The translations under genes were made by a program, and so were the position numbers. The notes beneath the pieces were generated by a model. The model searched no databases, was not told the DNA's origin, and worked only from the letters and a program-made list of their open reading frames with translations. Below, one piece after another: positions 31,666-44,000 of a stretch of DNA of 64,000 bases (its first letter is position 1; each line of letters begins with the position of its first letter). The DNA comes from Allium sativum (Eukaryota; Streptophyta; Magnoliopsida; Asparagales; Amaryllidaceae), in contig CM060918.1 of assembly GCA_030737875.1 (NCBI GenBank), forward strand, positions 884,169,903 through 884,233,902. The letters are read 5' to 3'.

Positions 31666-32697
31666 GTCTTTCATAATTCACTTTTATTTATTTAAACTTA
31701 AAAATAACTATACTCACAAGGATTGGATCTATGAGAATAGAAGAAGAAAACTTGAACTTGAATCTCAAAATTTGATTTTCAAAATTGATAATTAAAGAAA
31801 GCAGTTTCGTCTTAGTTCGCTTCTAGCAGAGTTTGGCCGCCAATGTTTCTTTGTAAAGAAAACAATGGAATTGAGGTGATTTTATAACTGCTCTCTTATT
31901 TACTTTGTAATTAAGTAAGATATTAAAATACATCTTATATGTCCATTCTTATCTTCATCCAACCCATGAAAAAGAGAGATTTGAATATACCATTTAAAAT
32001 GGGTAATCAATGAATATGTTTTAAAACTTATTAAGAAATTGCCACAAATAAGAGAATTAATTACTAGTCTTTAGGAAATAAATCCATAAAATTAAATCAA
32101 TCAACATGTATGTCAATCAGTGCCTAATTAATTCTCATATGCACAACTAACCAACATTTACAAACATGCAAAGTCATGGCAACTAATCTCTAAAAGCTGC
32201 GAAATATGCATAAATCTCACAATCATCCATAATTAAGATATATTTTTCAATTGATGCAAATTGATTGCTAACATATTTTCAAAAGTGGAAATTTAGTGTA
32301 TAACTTTAAATCCTACTCTTTTCTTTTCACAAATTTCCCCATAACGTGCAAAGTCAATGCATAATCAAATTATGAATACATCTATTTATACACGCACAAA
32401 TCTTTCCTTCCAAAATAAATTGATTGCATTTATCTTTTTTTATTTAATGCATGCATCCACACATTTCCTTCCCTTTTTTGTATTAATTGCATTAATTTTT
32501 CTTTTACTATAGCCTAATTAATTCGCATGCACGTTTTCTTCTTTTCAATACACATTTTTAAACTTGTACCTTCTTAACATAATTGCATACATTAGTATAT
32601 ACATATGTATATTCATTTTTAATTTTTCTTCATTAATTAATTAACCCTTTAGTTAATTATCTTTACAGTATAGTGTATCTAATTTTGGGGTGTTACA

Positions 32698-32710
32698 TTC
32701 TCCCCTACTT
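32698..32710 (-). promoter_or_regulatory. Polypurine tract of element C
   Basis: AAGTAGGGGAGAA on the minus strand, abutting the 3' LTR. A GATTTCG / CGAAATC hairpin follows at 32715-32732. Confidence 0.8.
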
Positions 32711-32732
32711 AAATGATTTCGTACCCGAAATC

Positions 32733-33309
32733 TCCAAGTTTAAGCAGAATGCATATCCTACCATCCATCATCCATCTACTCACCCATCAATGACTGGGAT
32801 CCATTGTCCTAAAGGATTTCTAATGCTTTCATGAATATATTCAAAGGTGTGTGTATATGTCCCAACACTAGTGTGAAGATCAGGCAGTCTACTGATTCAG
32901 TTGACCTCCTTAATGCAATGTATGTTAGTGCTATGAATCCAATATGTATGCAAATAAGCCTATTATAACATATATGCTCTACATGTGTGCACACTCATTC
33001 GTCCAAATGCAACATCCATATGCTAGTTCATCCATTTCCATCCGTAAAAGAAAAGAAAATGCACACACATCCATATGCAGTATGAAAGTGACTGAGCCGA
33101 TCTTTGTGCCTAATGTGTGTGTATATGCATCCACAGGCAACCACTAGCAAACACTTGCATCCACTTGCATCCATCAAACGTAACATGTTTCAAATACATG
33201 TTTACATCCATAGGATTCCTATCTAAAGGTCGAAAAATACTATGGATAAGATATACTCAAATGAATAGAAACAAGTACCAATAAAGCTTTGGAAAAAGGA
33301 GTTAAGAAC
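32733..33309 (-). other. Element C 3' untranslated region
   Basis: Non-coding, but shares the 32880-32915 block and the GTGACTGAGCCGATCT block (33089-33104) with elements A and B although the adjoining pol sequence is gone. Confidence 0.55.
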
Positions 33310-34009
33310 ATAGTCCTAAGAAGGAAAGGGTATGAAGTGTGATCTTTGTCTTCAGTCTCCCAAGTTGCATCCTCGTTGTCTTCAATAGGTTTCCCCATCC
33401 TGATATGATTCACCTATCAAATCTCAAGTAGCTCCCCCACTTGCTTATCAAGTTCCCTCTTTTATTTTAGGATCCATATGGCACACCGGTAATGTAACTG
33501 GCTTTGCATTGTCCACCAGGTATATACGGAGATCAATCTTGTGCCTCGGGGTAAACCCCGAACCTCACCGAAGACCTCAGGATACTCACGGACTACTGGT
33601 ACCGATCGCAGATCATCGATAGATGCCTCAAAGGATTCTAGGAAACTAAGCATGACAGACCCTTGCGGGTCACAAGAAATCTGGAGGGTCCTCTCATGAC
33701 AAACCAGAAGCCTAATGACCCTCCTCTCACAATCCAGAATGGCACCCTACATGGCTAGCCTATCCATCCCTAGAATCAAACCATAGCCCATGAAACAAGA
33801 AGTGCGTCGCACTCAAACTCAACGCCCAACACAGATATTCTCAAACCTCGACAAATCATATATATAAATGAGCTGAATCACGAATGGGGTTTGAGACAAA
33901 AACGGGATCCACTACCATACTATTATTTAAGTGCAGAGATTCAACTATAGAACTAGATATGAACGAGTGTAAAGCGCTAGAATCAAAAAGATGTTCTAAG
34001 AGAAATTAA
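33310..34009 (-). pseudogene. Element C protease to reverse transcriptase start, fused to chromodomain tail
   Basis: From 34009 downward: a protease remnant in which the active-site triplet reads Asp-Ser-Ser instead of Asp-Ser-Gly, then protease and linker sequence (ORF 33462-33653, motif REYPEVFGEVRGLP), then the reverse transcriptase start up to a KQVGELLEI-like stretch. About 33400-33420 the sequence jumps to the chromodomain end (DATWETE at about 33350-33375, YPFL at about 33325). A deletion therefore removed the polymerase core, RNase H and integrase. Frameshifts and stops occur throughout. Element D interrupts the upstream end. Confidence 0.75.
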
Positions 34010-34014
34010 ACCTT
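34010..34014. repeat. Left target-site duplication of element D (ACCTT)
   Basis: Matches 45514-45518. Confidence 0.85.
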
Positions 34015-37000
34015 TGTAACGACTCAGATTTTTGACCGTTTAAATCGACAATAAACCACACATGTCGACCCAAACAAATCACTAATCCGGATAGTTATTG
34101 GGAAAAAGAAGAAAAAGAGACAGAAAAGAAAAACAATCACGGAATCTCACAGCGGAAGGATAACATATAATAGACAAATAAATATTCAAAAGCATTTAAA
34201 CATATACATTCGAGTTACAACATTTAAATCATCAGAGTTATACACTTACATACAGTAATGCAGCGGAAATAAAATGTAGTGGATACATATACCAAACTCC
34301 GTCTTCGATCTCCAAGGCCAAATAATCTTCATTAACTGCAACGACTGCTGACCCGAGCATATTGCATAAAAGAAAACAAAACAAACACTCGGATCATCAC
34401 TAAACCATCTCATATTAGTCAAATTAAAATACGAAATAATATCAGTGTCAGGGTGCAGTAACTCAAGAGATGTTACGGGATTTTCCATCTCTCAAGGATC
34501 CGTTAAACTAATACATACATAGTATAATACGCTATTACAATAGTGTTTATTCAGTAAAGTATAATATCGAAAATAGCGTAAGCGGGATCACCATGTTACC
34601 CTTACGCCGTTTATACCATTGCCGTACAGTTTGCATATAACACACCAGTACGTCGGTGGATAGGGATGCGCCGTGATACGACAATGTTAAGTCAAAATCG
34701 TAGGGGCTCGATTAGGATAATATGACAAGGCACTGAGGAAATACCCCGGTAGGATTCTACCGAATTCGCGGCCCCCAGGCCGGTGGTAACGCATAGCCGC
34801 AACTACCGCCCACCTCGAACGACATTCCCCTATTCAAAGGGTGCACCCAAATCAATCACAACAGTAATAGAGATGGTGTCGAAGGAGCGTGTTCGATCAG
34901 AGATGCGATCTCATTAACCCGGGTATAGCTCCTGTTTTAGTCATTTCAATTATGACTCGAAGGTCAAGGCTAATCCATCATCGTTCTCTTTCTTCAAATC
35001 CAGTAATCGCCTCCATACCATCCTACTCTGGTTTTGGAACTTCCACCGCGTACACAGTTGTCAAAGTGGTATCGACACTGACAGAGAGTATGCCTTATGT
35101 CGACTCCGGTCTCCTTAACAACCAAACGTTTACATTTTTCACATCGGTCGATTCTTTTACATTTCACAAAAGTTCGCTTTCATATCAACATCATATTTTG
35201 TTTCGAGCCCAGTTTATATTCAAATAGAATATAATTTTCATATCAAAATATTTCGATCATTCCCAAACCGATTATATTCCAAACCAGGATCTATTTCCAT
35301 ACCATTATATTATATTCATATATAATATTTCAAATCGACATATATATTCATACAGAATATACTTCATTCCAAATGATTTCAGTTGTTCCAAATCAAATTT
35401 CATTTGAACCCATTCATATTCAAATAGGGTATATATATTTCCATATCTATTCATTTCAATTCTTGAAATCACCTTTCATATTCACATAGAATAAAATCTA
35501 CCTTTTCCGTATAAAATCGATTTAAAATCAATTTATATTCAAAAAGAAAATATAACATTCTCTCGACTCCATTTGAACCAACGATTTAAAAACCAAACAC
35601 TTTCCATTCGGAAGGAGAATAAAATTTATATAAAAATTTATAAAATATATATACTTAAGAATAAACCATATATAAAAACTTACTGATATAAATTATTAGA
35701 GTATACTGAGGAAATTCAAATTGCTATATATATAAAACAAGGTTTTACTAAATGATTTCAAAATAATAATGTATAAAAAACTTACTTGAAATAAGGTAGA
35801 TATATATAGTTTAAAATAAAATAAAGTAAAACAAATTAAAATAGAATTTAAAATTTAAATTATTTCTCCTTCCTAATTTCAGCACTCGAATCAAAATCCC
35901 AACCTCAAGTGGAGTTACCCCATTTCAAAGTCTTGTTTCAAACTCCCTTCAACCATTTTTACATTTCGAGAATTCAAACCATACTCGTATATAGTTTTTT
36001 TAAACAATTCAAATATCCACGATTACTTTTTATTCCAAAATTTTAATTCAAAAGAATTATTTACACTTGAGTCCAACTATTGGAATAAATCCCAAATTAT
36101 ATTTAAATCCGAATTTCAAATTCCAAATTAATTTGGAAATTCTCCTTAATCATTTCAAATGTCATCGAGAATCCATAATTTAAAAGAAAATAATCATTTA
36201 TCGAAAATCGATACATTTCCTTTAAATGAAATTTCACATTGAATATTTTTCAAATAATTTTAAAAATTATTTAACCAACCGATGTCCGTATATAATTTGC
36301 TATCCTATGGCCCAGTGATTTAATTTTTATTTCTCGATATTCAGGGATGGATCTATCATTTCAATCCAAATCAGGGTCACAGAGATGTATCATTTCACTC
36401 TGTGTTCTTAATTCATTTTTATCGATAAATCCCGGGTTTATTCGATGCCCGTAACATCAAGGGGTTCATAGGATTTATCGTCACATGGGCCCACAACATC
36501 ATGTACTGAATATCAGAATAATTCAATAGTATAAATTCAGAAATCAAGTAAACCAAGGCATCCATCACAAACATTCATTCGAACAGTAAATCGAATCATA
36601 TACGGATTTGACTGGTGTCGGTGTTTCCTAATTGGAAATTTAAATTAAATTTAAATAACCAATTATCGATTATTATTGCATGTAACACACTGGCATGTCA
36701 AATTCAAGCAATCATTCACCAAATCAAACACAACCATGCAACCAATTCATTTCATACTTAAATTCGATAAATATGGGATTAATTTAGTATTTCGTGAGCG
36801 AAGAAACACTCACCTTCGGTTTCAATTTGAATCGAACATCCAGAAAAGGCCTAAAATTTGACAGTCTTCAAACGCTGTCAGGTTAGTGTCAAAACGTCCG
36901 CAACTCCGCCGCGATCCCAACGCAACAAACCGCGTCCAAATCCGATTTAAAACGAGAGAGTTATCAACGTTTTAGTGTTTGAATATTTGTATATATATAA

Positions 37001-37017
37001 TTAATAAATAAATCCTC

Positions 37018-37374
37018 TCACCAATTATGAGTTGACACCTCAGCACCGTGATTCATCTTCCCGCTCGCTCCTCCAGGAAATAACCGCACGCAAAAACCCA
37101 TTTTTGCCAAACTTTGACCGGCTAATTCACCCCGCTCCGTCCATGATAGCTCCTGAGACCACCACCCAGTCAAAGCCCTTGCCGAGCCGCTTCCACCCAT
37201 GCCGGACCCGCCACCTCCGGTGGTCACCTGCTGCGCCGCCAACGTGATGAGCGGAAGTGATTTTCCGGCTTCCATGACCAAATTCCGACGAACTACACAC
37301 CTAGAGACCACATAACAACCACCCTTGCACTCGTATGAACATCTTCTACGATACCCATATCTCTGATTCTCCAA
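37018..37374 (-). other. Open reading frame in the GC-rich island of element D LTR
   Basis: A 118-codon frame with a Gly/Ser-rich middle (GGGGSGMGGSGSARALTGWW). In the right LTR the frame is 99 codons because a 35-base indel shifts its end. I recognise no family. It may be chance in a GC-rich leader or a captured host fragment. Confidence 0.25.
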
Positions 37375-37408
37375 TTTCTGTTTAAATCGGAAAAACCCAA
37401 TTTTGCTC

Positions 37409-37584
37409 CTAGGGTTTCGAAAACTGAGAGCTTTGACCGCAATTTCTGGCCACTACAGGCCATGCATGTCGGAACTGAGAGCACCAGTAGCTTCGTGACA
37501 TCGAGAGCTTCGATTCGACATATAATACGATAGGGTTTTGAGAGATTTTTATTTTCAAGCTTGAAATTTTGTTTTCTAGGGTTT
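37409..37584 (-). promoter_or_regulatory. Cluster of three telo-box-like motifs in element D LTR
   Basis: AAACCCTAG, AAACCCTAT and AAACCCTAG on the minus strand within 176 bases, just downstream of an A/T-rich AAATAAAATC segment (about 37671-37683) that could serve as a TATA region. The right LTR has them at 44371-44379, 44492-44500 and 44538-44546. Telo boxes are known plant promoter motifs. Confidence 0.5.
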
Positions 37585-38551
37585 GGTATTTTCTTTCTGC
37601 CATTAACGATGAAATTTGTTGGAGGAAGTATACGTTTAGTTTTAAATGGGCTGAAAGGTGAAGGAGGGATTTTATTTGCATACTTTAGAAGGCCCAAATA
37701 TGAGAAACCATAATTATTTGATTACACTGATCTCTTTCTCACTTTCTCTCGTACGCTCAAACGACAAGTCCGAAAATTCTAAATTTTGGAATCCTGCAAT
37801 AATTCACCGTTCCGGATCCAATGGCGCCAGTTCCGTCGAATTCCGAGACAGTCGCCAAAACAGTTAAATTTCACAGTTAAATAAATTAATAAAATATTCA
37901 AATTCAATTAACTATTTAAATTCAAATTTAACTATTTATAAATTCATATTTAAACCAGATTACAATTTAGATAAATTTACAAATTTATTTCTCATATATT
38001 TTATACTCCACATTTAATTATTTTAAATTTTCAAACTTGAATATCAAATTAAATATAAATAAATAAAATTCCAACATTAACTTAACTTTCAAATTAAATC
38101 TCCTTAAAATTCAATCTAAATCAATTTATAACTTAAATAAAATTTTATAAATCAAATTCACATATTTTGTATTCCCATATATAAAATTATTTAAAATTTA
38201 ACAAATCCGGAATTCAAATTTTAATCGCAAACGCTTATAATTTCTTTATATAAATTCCATAGCGACCTTTCGAAATTTTGATTTAGTCATAACTTGCAAT
38301 TTATCTGGCGAAATTTCAATTTCTTACATGCTCTGGAAAGATATGATTAATTCGATTCTAACGTTTTCCAGTTTTACCCAATTCTGATTTAAAATGAATT
38401 TTATATATTTTTCCAAAGTTTAAAATCGAATTTTCAAACTACCGCGCCATTTCAGGCTCGTAATATAAATAAATATAAATTTAACCAATAGTATACAATA
38501 TATTTAATTTAAATTTAAATTTTAAATATACAGAAATTTTGGTTCGTTACA

Positions 38552-38564
38552 TTCTCCCCCACTT
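38552..38564 (-). promoter_or_regulatory. Polypurine tract of element D
   Basis: AAGTGGGGGAGAA on the minus strand, the same as in element A. The adjacent hairpin has stem TCTTTTCG / CGAAAAGA (38569-38576 and 38581-38588). Confidence 0.85.
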
Positions 38565-38588
38565 AAAATCTTTTCGTCCTCGAAAAGA

Positions 38589-40989
38589 GAACGAAATGAT
38601 ATCAAGCGCATATCTTTTCAAATCCATACTTAAAAATAATATTTCCAAAACAAGTATAGTTGTAAAATCCGTAAAATTTTCTAACTCCCGAAATCACGGA
38701 AAATTTCGGCAGCATCTCCTTTGCACGGAGAGGTCCGGGAAAAATCCCAATACATATACGACTCAATATACATCTCATCCAACGATGAGGCATCCCAAAA
38801 GTGGGGAAAAACAAAATATAAAACCCTCAAAACCGTATACCACAAGTACGTACCTCTTTTAGCGTTATATTGCAATTTTATTTACCTTGGCATTTAGCAT
38901 TTTAGCGCAAGCGAGCTTCAAAGTCGTAGCGCACACTCCGTACACCTGCCAAATACTTACACATACATGAAAATCAAACATATATAGCAAATGCATTCAA
39001 CATACATATCAAAATTTCATCGTTTCAACTACAAAACCAAATATCCGTAACAGGCCAGCGAACAAATCGTTGATTATCACGCATTAAAAGTTGGAATTTG
39101 ACTAAAGCATACTAGGAAAAAGTTGTTGCTCTCGTTTCAGGCTTTCCGAAATGTCCGGACTCATCGAATTCGGATAATCGGTTTAAAAGTTATGGCAGTT
39201 TTACCGCAAGTGAATGTTTCAGCCCGAGCGCTGAAAATGCAGGCCTGAATTGTTCAGGTCAGTTTTCAGCCCTCTAAATCTCAAAATTTTACTTAGCACA
39301 TTAAGGAAAAGTTTTAGCTTACACTCTGGCCTTTCCGAATTGTACTCGCACACTAAAATCCGACGTTTCGTTTGGAAGTTATGATCAAAACAATATCGAT
39401 GTACACCTCTGTTTTTAATTTCCTGTACATACAACTATGTCTAAAACTTGAATTTTCAGCATAGTAATCATGAGAATTTCAACGGGCGCTATTAACGAAA
39501 GTTTTAACTCAATTTCTAAGGTTTCCATACAGTCCGGAGTTGTCAGATTCCGATCAGCCCATCAAAAGTTATAGTCATTTTAAATTCAGCTTATCTACTA
39601 TTTTGGATTTTCTCATAACGTTGGTTTATTTCTATTTGAAATTTCAACCTTTCGATTCCAATACCTTATAAATCCTTAACACTTAACGTTGTTATCACCT
39701 CATTTTCAATAATTGGATCTACATTCAATTGCTTACTTTATATTCGATATTCTTTCTATTCAATTTCCAGTTTTGTTTCAAGTGTTATATTTCGATTAAA
39801 CTTGAATTCACTTTAAAATTTTCGACGAATTGGATTCACTTGACCCTTATTCCGTTAACCAAATTTATTTATTCGACGTACAAGTCATGATTTGAATTAA
39901 CGACTGTTCACGACTCAAATTCATACTTAATTCTCAAACTATCCTTATTCGATTTCCTCTACTTAAATAAAGCTATACTTTATTTGATAAAATATTTTTA
40001 CAATCCAAATTCAAGAGTTCTGTGACGACCCCTCAGTGCTTAAGTCCATTCCAACATTTCAAAGTCTAAAATTTCAAGGAACCGAGAATATTAACCTTGA
40101 ATCGATGTCGCAAATTAGGACGAACTTAAATTGCTTGATTCTGGTTTTGTAACCTAAGTTCAAAATACATACGTATTTATAATTCCGTAGGAACATACCC
40201 TAAATTAAAATTCAACTTTAATTAATAAACAAAGAAATTTCAATCCTGTATAAATTTGAAAATACACTTTACATACCCATGGAAATTTAGATCCAAAATT
40301 CTTTTCAAACAGGTTATGAAAGTACGGAGTGGTCTCCCCCACTTAGACACTTCATAATAAACGTCGATAATGCGTGCACTCATTATCGAAGTCAATTTCT
40401 GATGTCCGAGAAGGGATTACACACTTAGTTCTTTTAAAATCCTTTAAACCATTTCTTTCGTAAAGACTTATAATACGATATAATTTCAAAATTTGACAAA
40501 ACTATCTCAAAAGCACCAGAATCAAACCCTCAAGTCCATTTCATTTAAATCGCAATTGTTTTGCCCCCCAATTGTATTCAACAGATTTTATTTCCAAATA
40601 TTTTCCAAATTCATTAAATTTTCCGTATTAGATTTATGATTTAATCAACCATAATGGGTAATAACTTTATATTATCACCCACTAAGACAAATACATACAT
40701 AATTGAACCATAATGTATATTTGATGTATTTTAAAATATAATCGAAAACCATATTATGTCAAGTCATTCTGTCCGATCATTTAGAAATTCCTATCGATTC
40801 TATGGCGTCCCATATATCGACCAGAATCTATAAATATTCAACAGAACAATTAACACAACATAAAATCATTTTATATTCAAAATACAAATACGCTCTCTCA
40901 TATATTCACCCGAACTCATTCTAGGGCGTTACTAACCCCATCTCTAATGAGTTAATTCCCAAACAGAGCCAAGGTTATCGCTAACCATC
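38589..40989 (-). other. Element D internal region, non-coding
   Basis: No retroelement protein similarity in any frame. Contains three degenerate direct repeats of about 190 bp (39110-39620). A second polypurine-like stretch (TCTCCCCCACTTA on the plus strand, 40336-40348) lies far from either LTR and may be a relic. Stretches such as 40030-40980 show nothing else recognisable. Confidence 0.7.
39110..39620. repeat. Three degenerate repeats of about 190 bp in element D
   Basis: CTTTCCGAA-like words recur at 39142, 39331 and 39522, and AAGTTAT-containing words at about 39186, 39375 and 39564, giving steps of 189-191 bases. Between them lie GTCCGGACT / GTACTCGCA / GTCCGGAGT variants. Confidence 0.65.
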
Positions 40990-41001
40990 GCTCTGATACC
41001 A
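40990..41001 (-). promoter_or_regulatory. Primer-binding site of element D
   Basis: TGGTATCAGAGC on the minus strand, two bases inside the 5' LTR; full 12-base match to the element A site. Confidence 0.88.
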
Positions 41002-41003
41002 AC

Positions 41004-44000
41004 TGTAACGACTCAGATTTTTGACCGTTTAAATCGACAATAAACCACACATGTCGACCCAAACAAATCACTAATCCGGATAGTTATTGGGAAAAAGAAG
41101 AAAAAGAGACAGAAAAGAAAAACAATCACGGAATCTCACAGCGGAAGGATAACATATAATAGACAAATAAATATTCAAAAGCATTTAAACATATACATTC
41201 GAGTTACAACATTTAAATCATCAGAGTTATACACTTACATACAGTAATGCAGCGGAAATAAAATGTAGTGGATACATATACCAAACTCCGTCTTCGATCT
41301 CCAAGGCCAAATAATCTTCATTAACTGCAACGACTGCTGACCCGAGCATATTGCATAAAAGAAAACACAACAAACACTCGGATCAGCACTAAACCATCTC
41401 ATATTAGTCAAATTAAAATACGAAATAATATCAGTGTCATGGTGCAGTAACCCAAGAGATGTTACGGGATTTTCCATCTCTCAAGGATCCGTTAAACTAA
41501 TACATACATAGTATAATATGCTATTACAATAGTGTTTATTCAGTAAAGTATAATATCGAAAATAGCGTAAGCGGGATTACCATGTTACCCTTACGCCGTT
41601 TATACCATTACCGTACAGTTTGCATATAACACACCAGTACGTTGGTGGATAGGGATGCGCCGTGATACGACAACATTAAGTCGAAATCGTAGAGGCTCGA
41701 TTAGGATAATATGACAAGGCACTGAGGAAATACCCCGGTAGGATTCTACCGAATTCGCGGCCCCCAGGCCGGTGGTAACGCATAGCCGCAACTACCGCCC
41801 ACCTCGAACGACATTCCCCTATTCAAAGGGTGCACCCAAATCAATCACAACAGTAATAGAGATGGTGTCGAAGGAGCGTGTTCGATCAGAGATGCGATCT
41901 CATTAACCTGGGTATAGCTCCTGTTTTAGTCATTTCAATTATGACCCGAAGGTCAAGGCTAATCCATCATCGTTCTCTTTCTTCAAATCCAGTAATCGCC
42001 TCCATACCATCCTACTCCGGTTCTGGAACTTCCACCGCGTACACAGTTGTCAAAGTGGTATCGACACTGATAGAGAGTATGCCTTATGTCGACTCCGGTC
42101 TCCTTAACAACCAAACGTTTACATTTTTCACATCGGTCGATTCTTTTACATTTCACAAAAGTTCGCTTTCATATCAACATCATATTTTGTTTCGAGCCCA
42201 GTTTATATTCAAATAGAATATAATTTTCATATCAAAATATTTCGATCATTCCCAAACCGATTATATTCCAAACCAGGATCTATTTCCATACCATTATATT
42301 ATATTCATATATAATATTTCAAATCGACATATATATTCATACAGAATATACTTCATTCCAAATGATTTCAGTTGTTCCAAATCAAATTTCATTTGAACCC
42401 ATTCATATTCAAATAGGGTATATATATTTCCATATCTATTCATTTCAATTCTTGAAATCACCTTTCATATTCACATAGAATAAAATCTACCTTTTCCGTA
42501 TAAAATCGATTTAAAATCAATTTATATTCAAAAAGAAAATATAACATTCTCTCGACTCCATTTGAACCAACGATTTAAAAACCAAACACTTTCCATTTGG
42601 AAGGAGAATAAAATTTATATAAAAATTTATAAAATATATATACTTAAGAATAAACCATATATAAAAACTTACTGATATAAATTATTAGAATATACCGAGG
42701 AAATTCAAATTGCTATATATATATAAAACAAGGTTTTACTAAATGATTTCAAAATAATAATGTATAAAAAAACTTACTTGAAATAAGGTAGATATATATA
42801 GTTTAAAATAAAATAAAATAAAGTAAAACAAATTAAAATAGAATTTAAAATTTAAATTATTTCTCCTTCCTAATTTCAGCACTCGAATCAAAATCCCAAC
42901 CTCAAGCGGAGTTACCCCATTTCAAAGTCTTGTTTCAAACTCCCTTCAACCATTTTTACATTTCGAGAATTCAAACCATACTCGTATATAGTTTTTTTAA
43001 ACAATTCAAATATCCACGATTACTTTTTATTCCAAAATTTTAATTCAAAAGAATTGTTTACACTTGAGTCCAACTATTGGAATAAATCCCAAATTATATT
43101 TAAATCCGAATTTCAAATTCCAAATTAATTTGGAAATTCTCCTTAATCATTTCAAATGTCATCGAGAATCCATAATTTAAAAGAAAATAATCATTTATCG
43201 AAAATCGATACATTTCCTTTAAATGAAATTTCACATCGAATATTTTTCAAATAATTTTAAAAATTATTTAACCAACCGATGTCCGTATATAATTTGCTAT
43301 CCTATGGCCAAGTGATTTAATTTTTATTTCTCGATATTCAGGGATGGATCTATCATTTCAATCCAAATCAGGGTCACAGAGATGTATCATTTCACTCTGT
43401 GTTCTTAATTCATTTTTATCGATAAATCCCGGGTTTATTCGATGCCCGTAACATCAAGGGGTTCATAGGATTTATCGTCACATGGGCCCACAACATCATG
43501 TACTGAATATCAGAATAATTCAATAGTATAAATTCAGAAATCAAGTAAACCAAGGCATCCATCACAAACATTCATTCGAACAGTAAATCGAATCATATAC
43601 GGATTTGACTGGTGTCAGTGTTTCCTAATTGGAAATTTAAATTAAATTTAAATAACCAATTATCGATTATTATTGCATGTAACACACTGGCATGTCAAAT
43701 TCAAGCAATCATTCACCAAATCAAACACAACCATGCAATCAATTCATTTCATACTTAAATTCGATAAATATGGGATTAATTTAGTATTTCGTGAGCGAAG
43801 AAACACTCACCTTCGGTTTCAATTTGAATCGAACATCCAGAAAAGGCCCAAAATTTGACAGTCTTCAAACGCTGTCAGGTTAGTGTCAAAACGTCCGCAA
43901 CTCCGCCGCGATCCCAACGCAACAAACCGCGTCCAAATCCGATTTAAAACGAGAGAGTTATCAACGTTGTAGTGTTTGAATATTTGTATATATATAATTA

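Larger units (their letters stand above)
29007..32697 (-). repeat. Element C 3' LTR (left copy)
   Basis: 3691 bp, TGTGACACCCC to GGGGTGTTACA on the plus strand. TATA box near 31878-31888 (sense GTTATAAAATC), TTATGTCTGACCC block (29419-29432) and G run (29379-29390). The ATG of the short leader ORF seen in the other copy is mutated here (ATT near 31845). Confidence 0.9.
34015..38551 (-). repeat. Element D 3' LTR (left copy)
   Basis: 4537 bp, TGTAACGACTC to GGTTCGTTACA on the plus strand. Contains a GC-rich island (37030-37420) unlike the AT-rich remainder and three CTAGGGTTT/ATAGGGTTT boxes at 37409-37417, 37530-37538 and 37576-37584. Carries 35 bases (about 37054-37088) missing from the other LTR. 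Confidence 0.9.

Noticed and set aside
35220..36300. AT-rich stretch with many ATTTCAAAT/TTCATATT words, considered as a satellite or matrix-attachment region
   Set aside because: No fixed period that I can see, and it is simply the body of the D LTR, repeated at 42210-43290.
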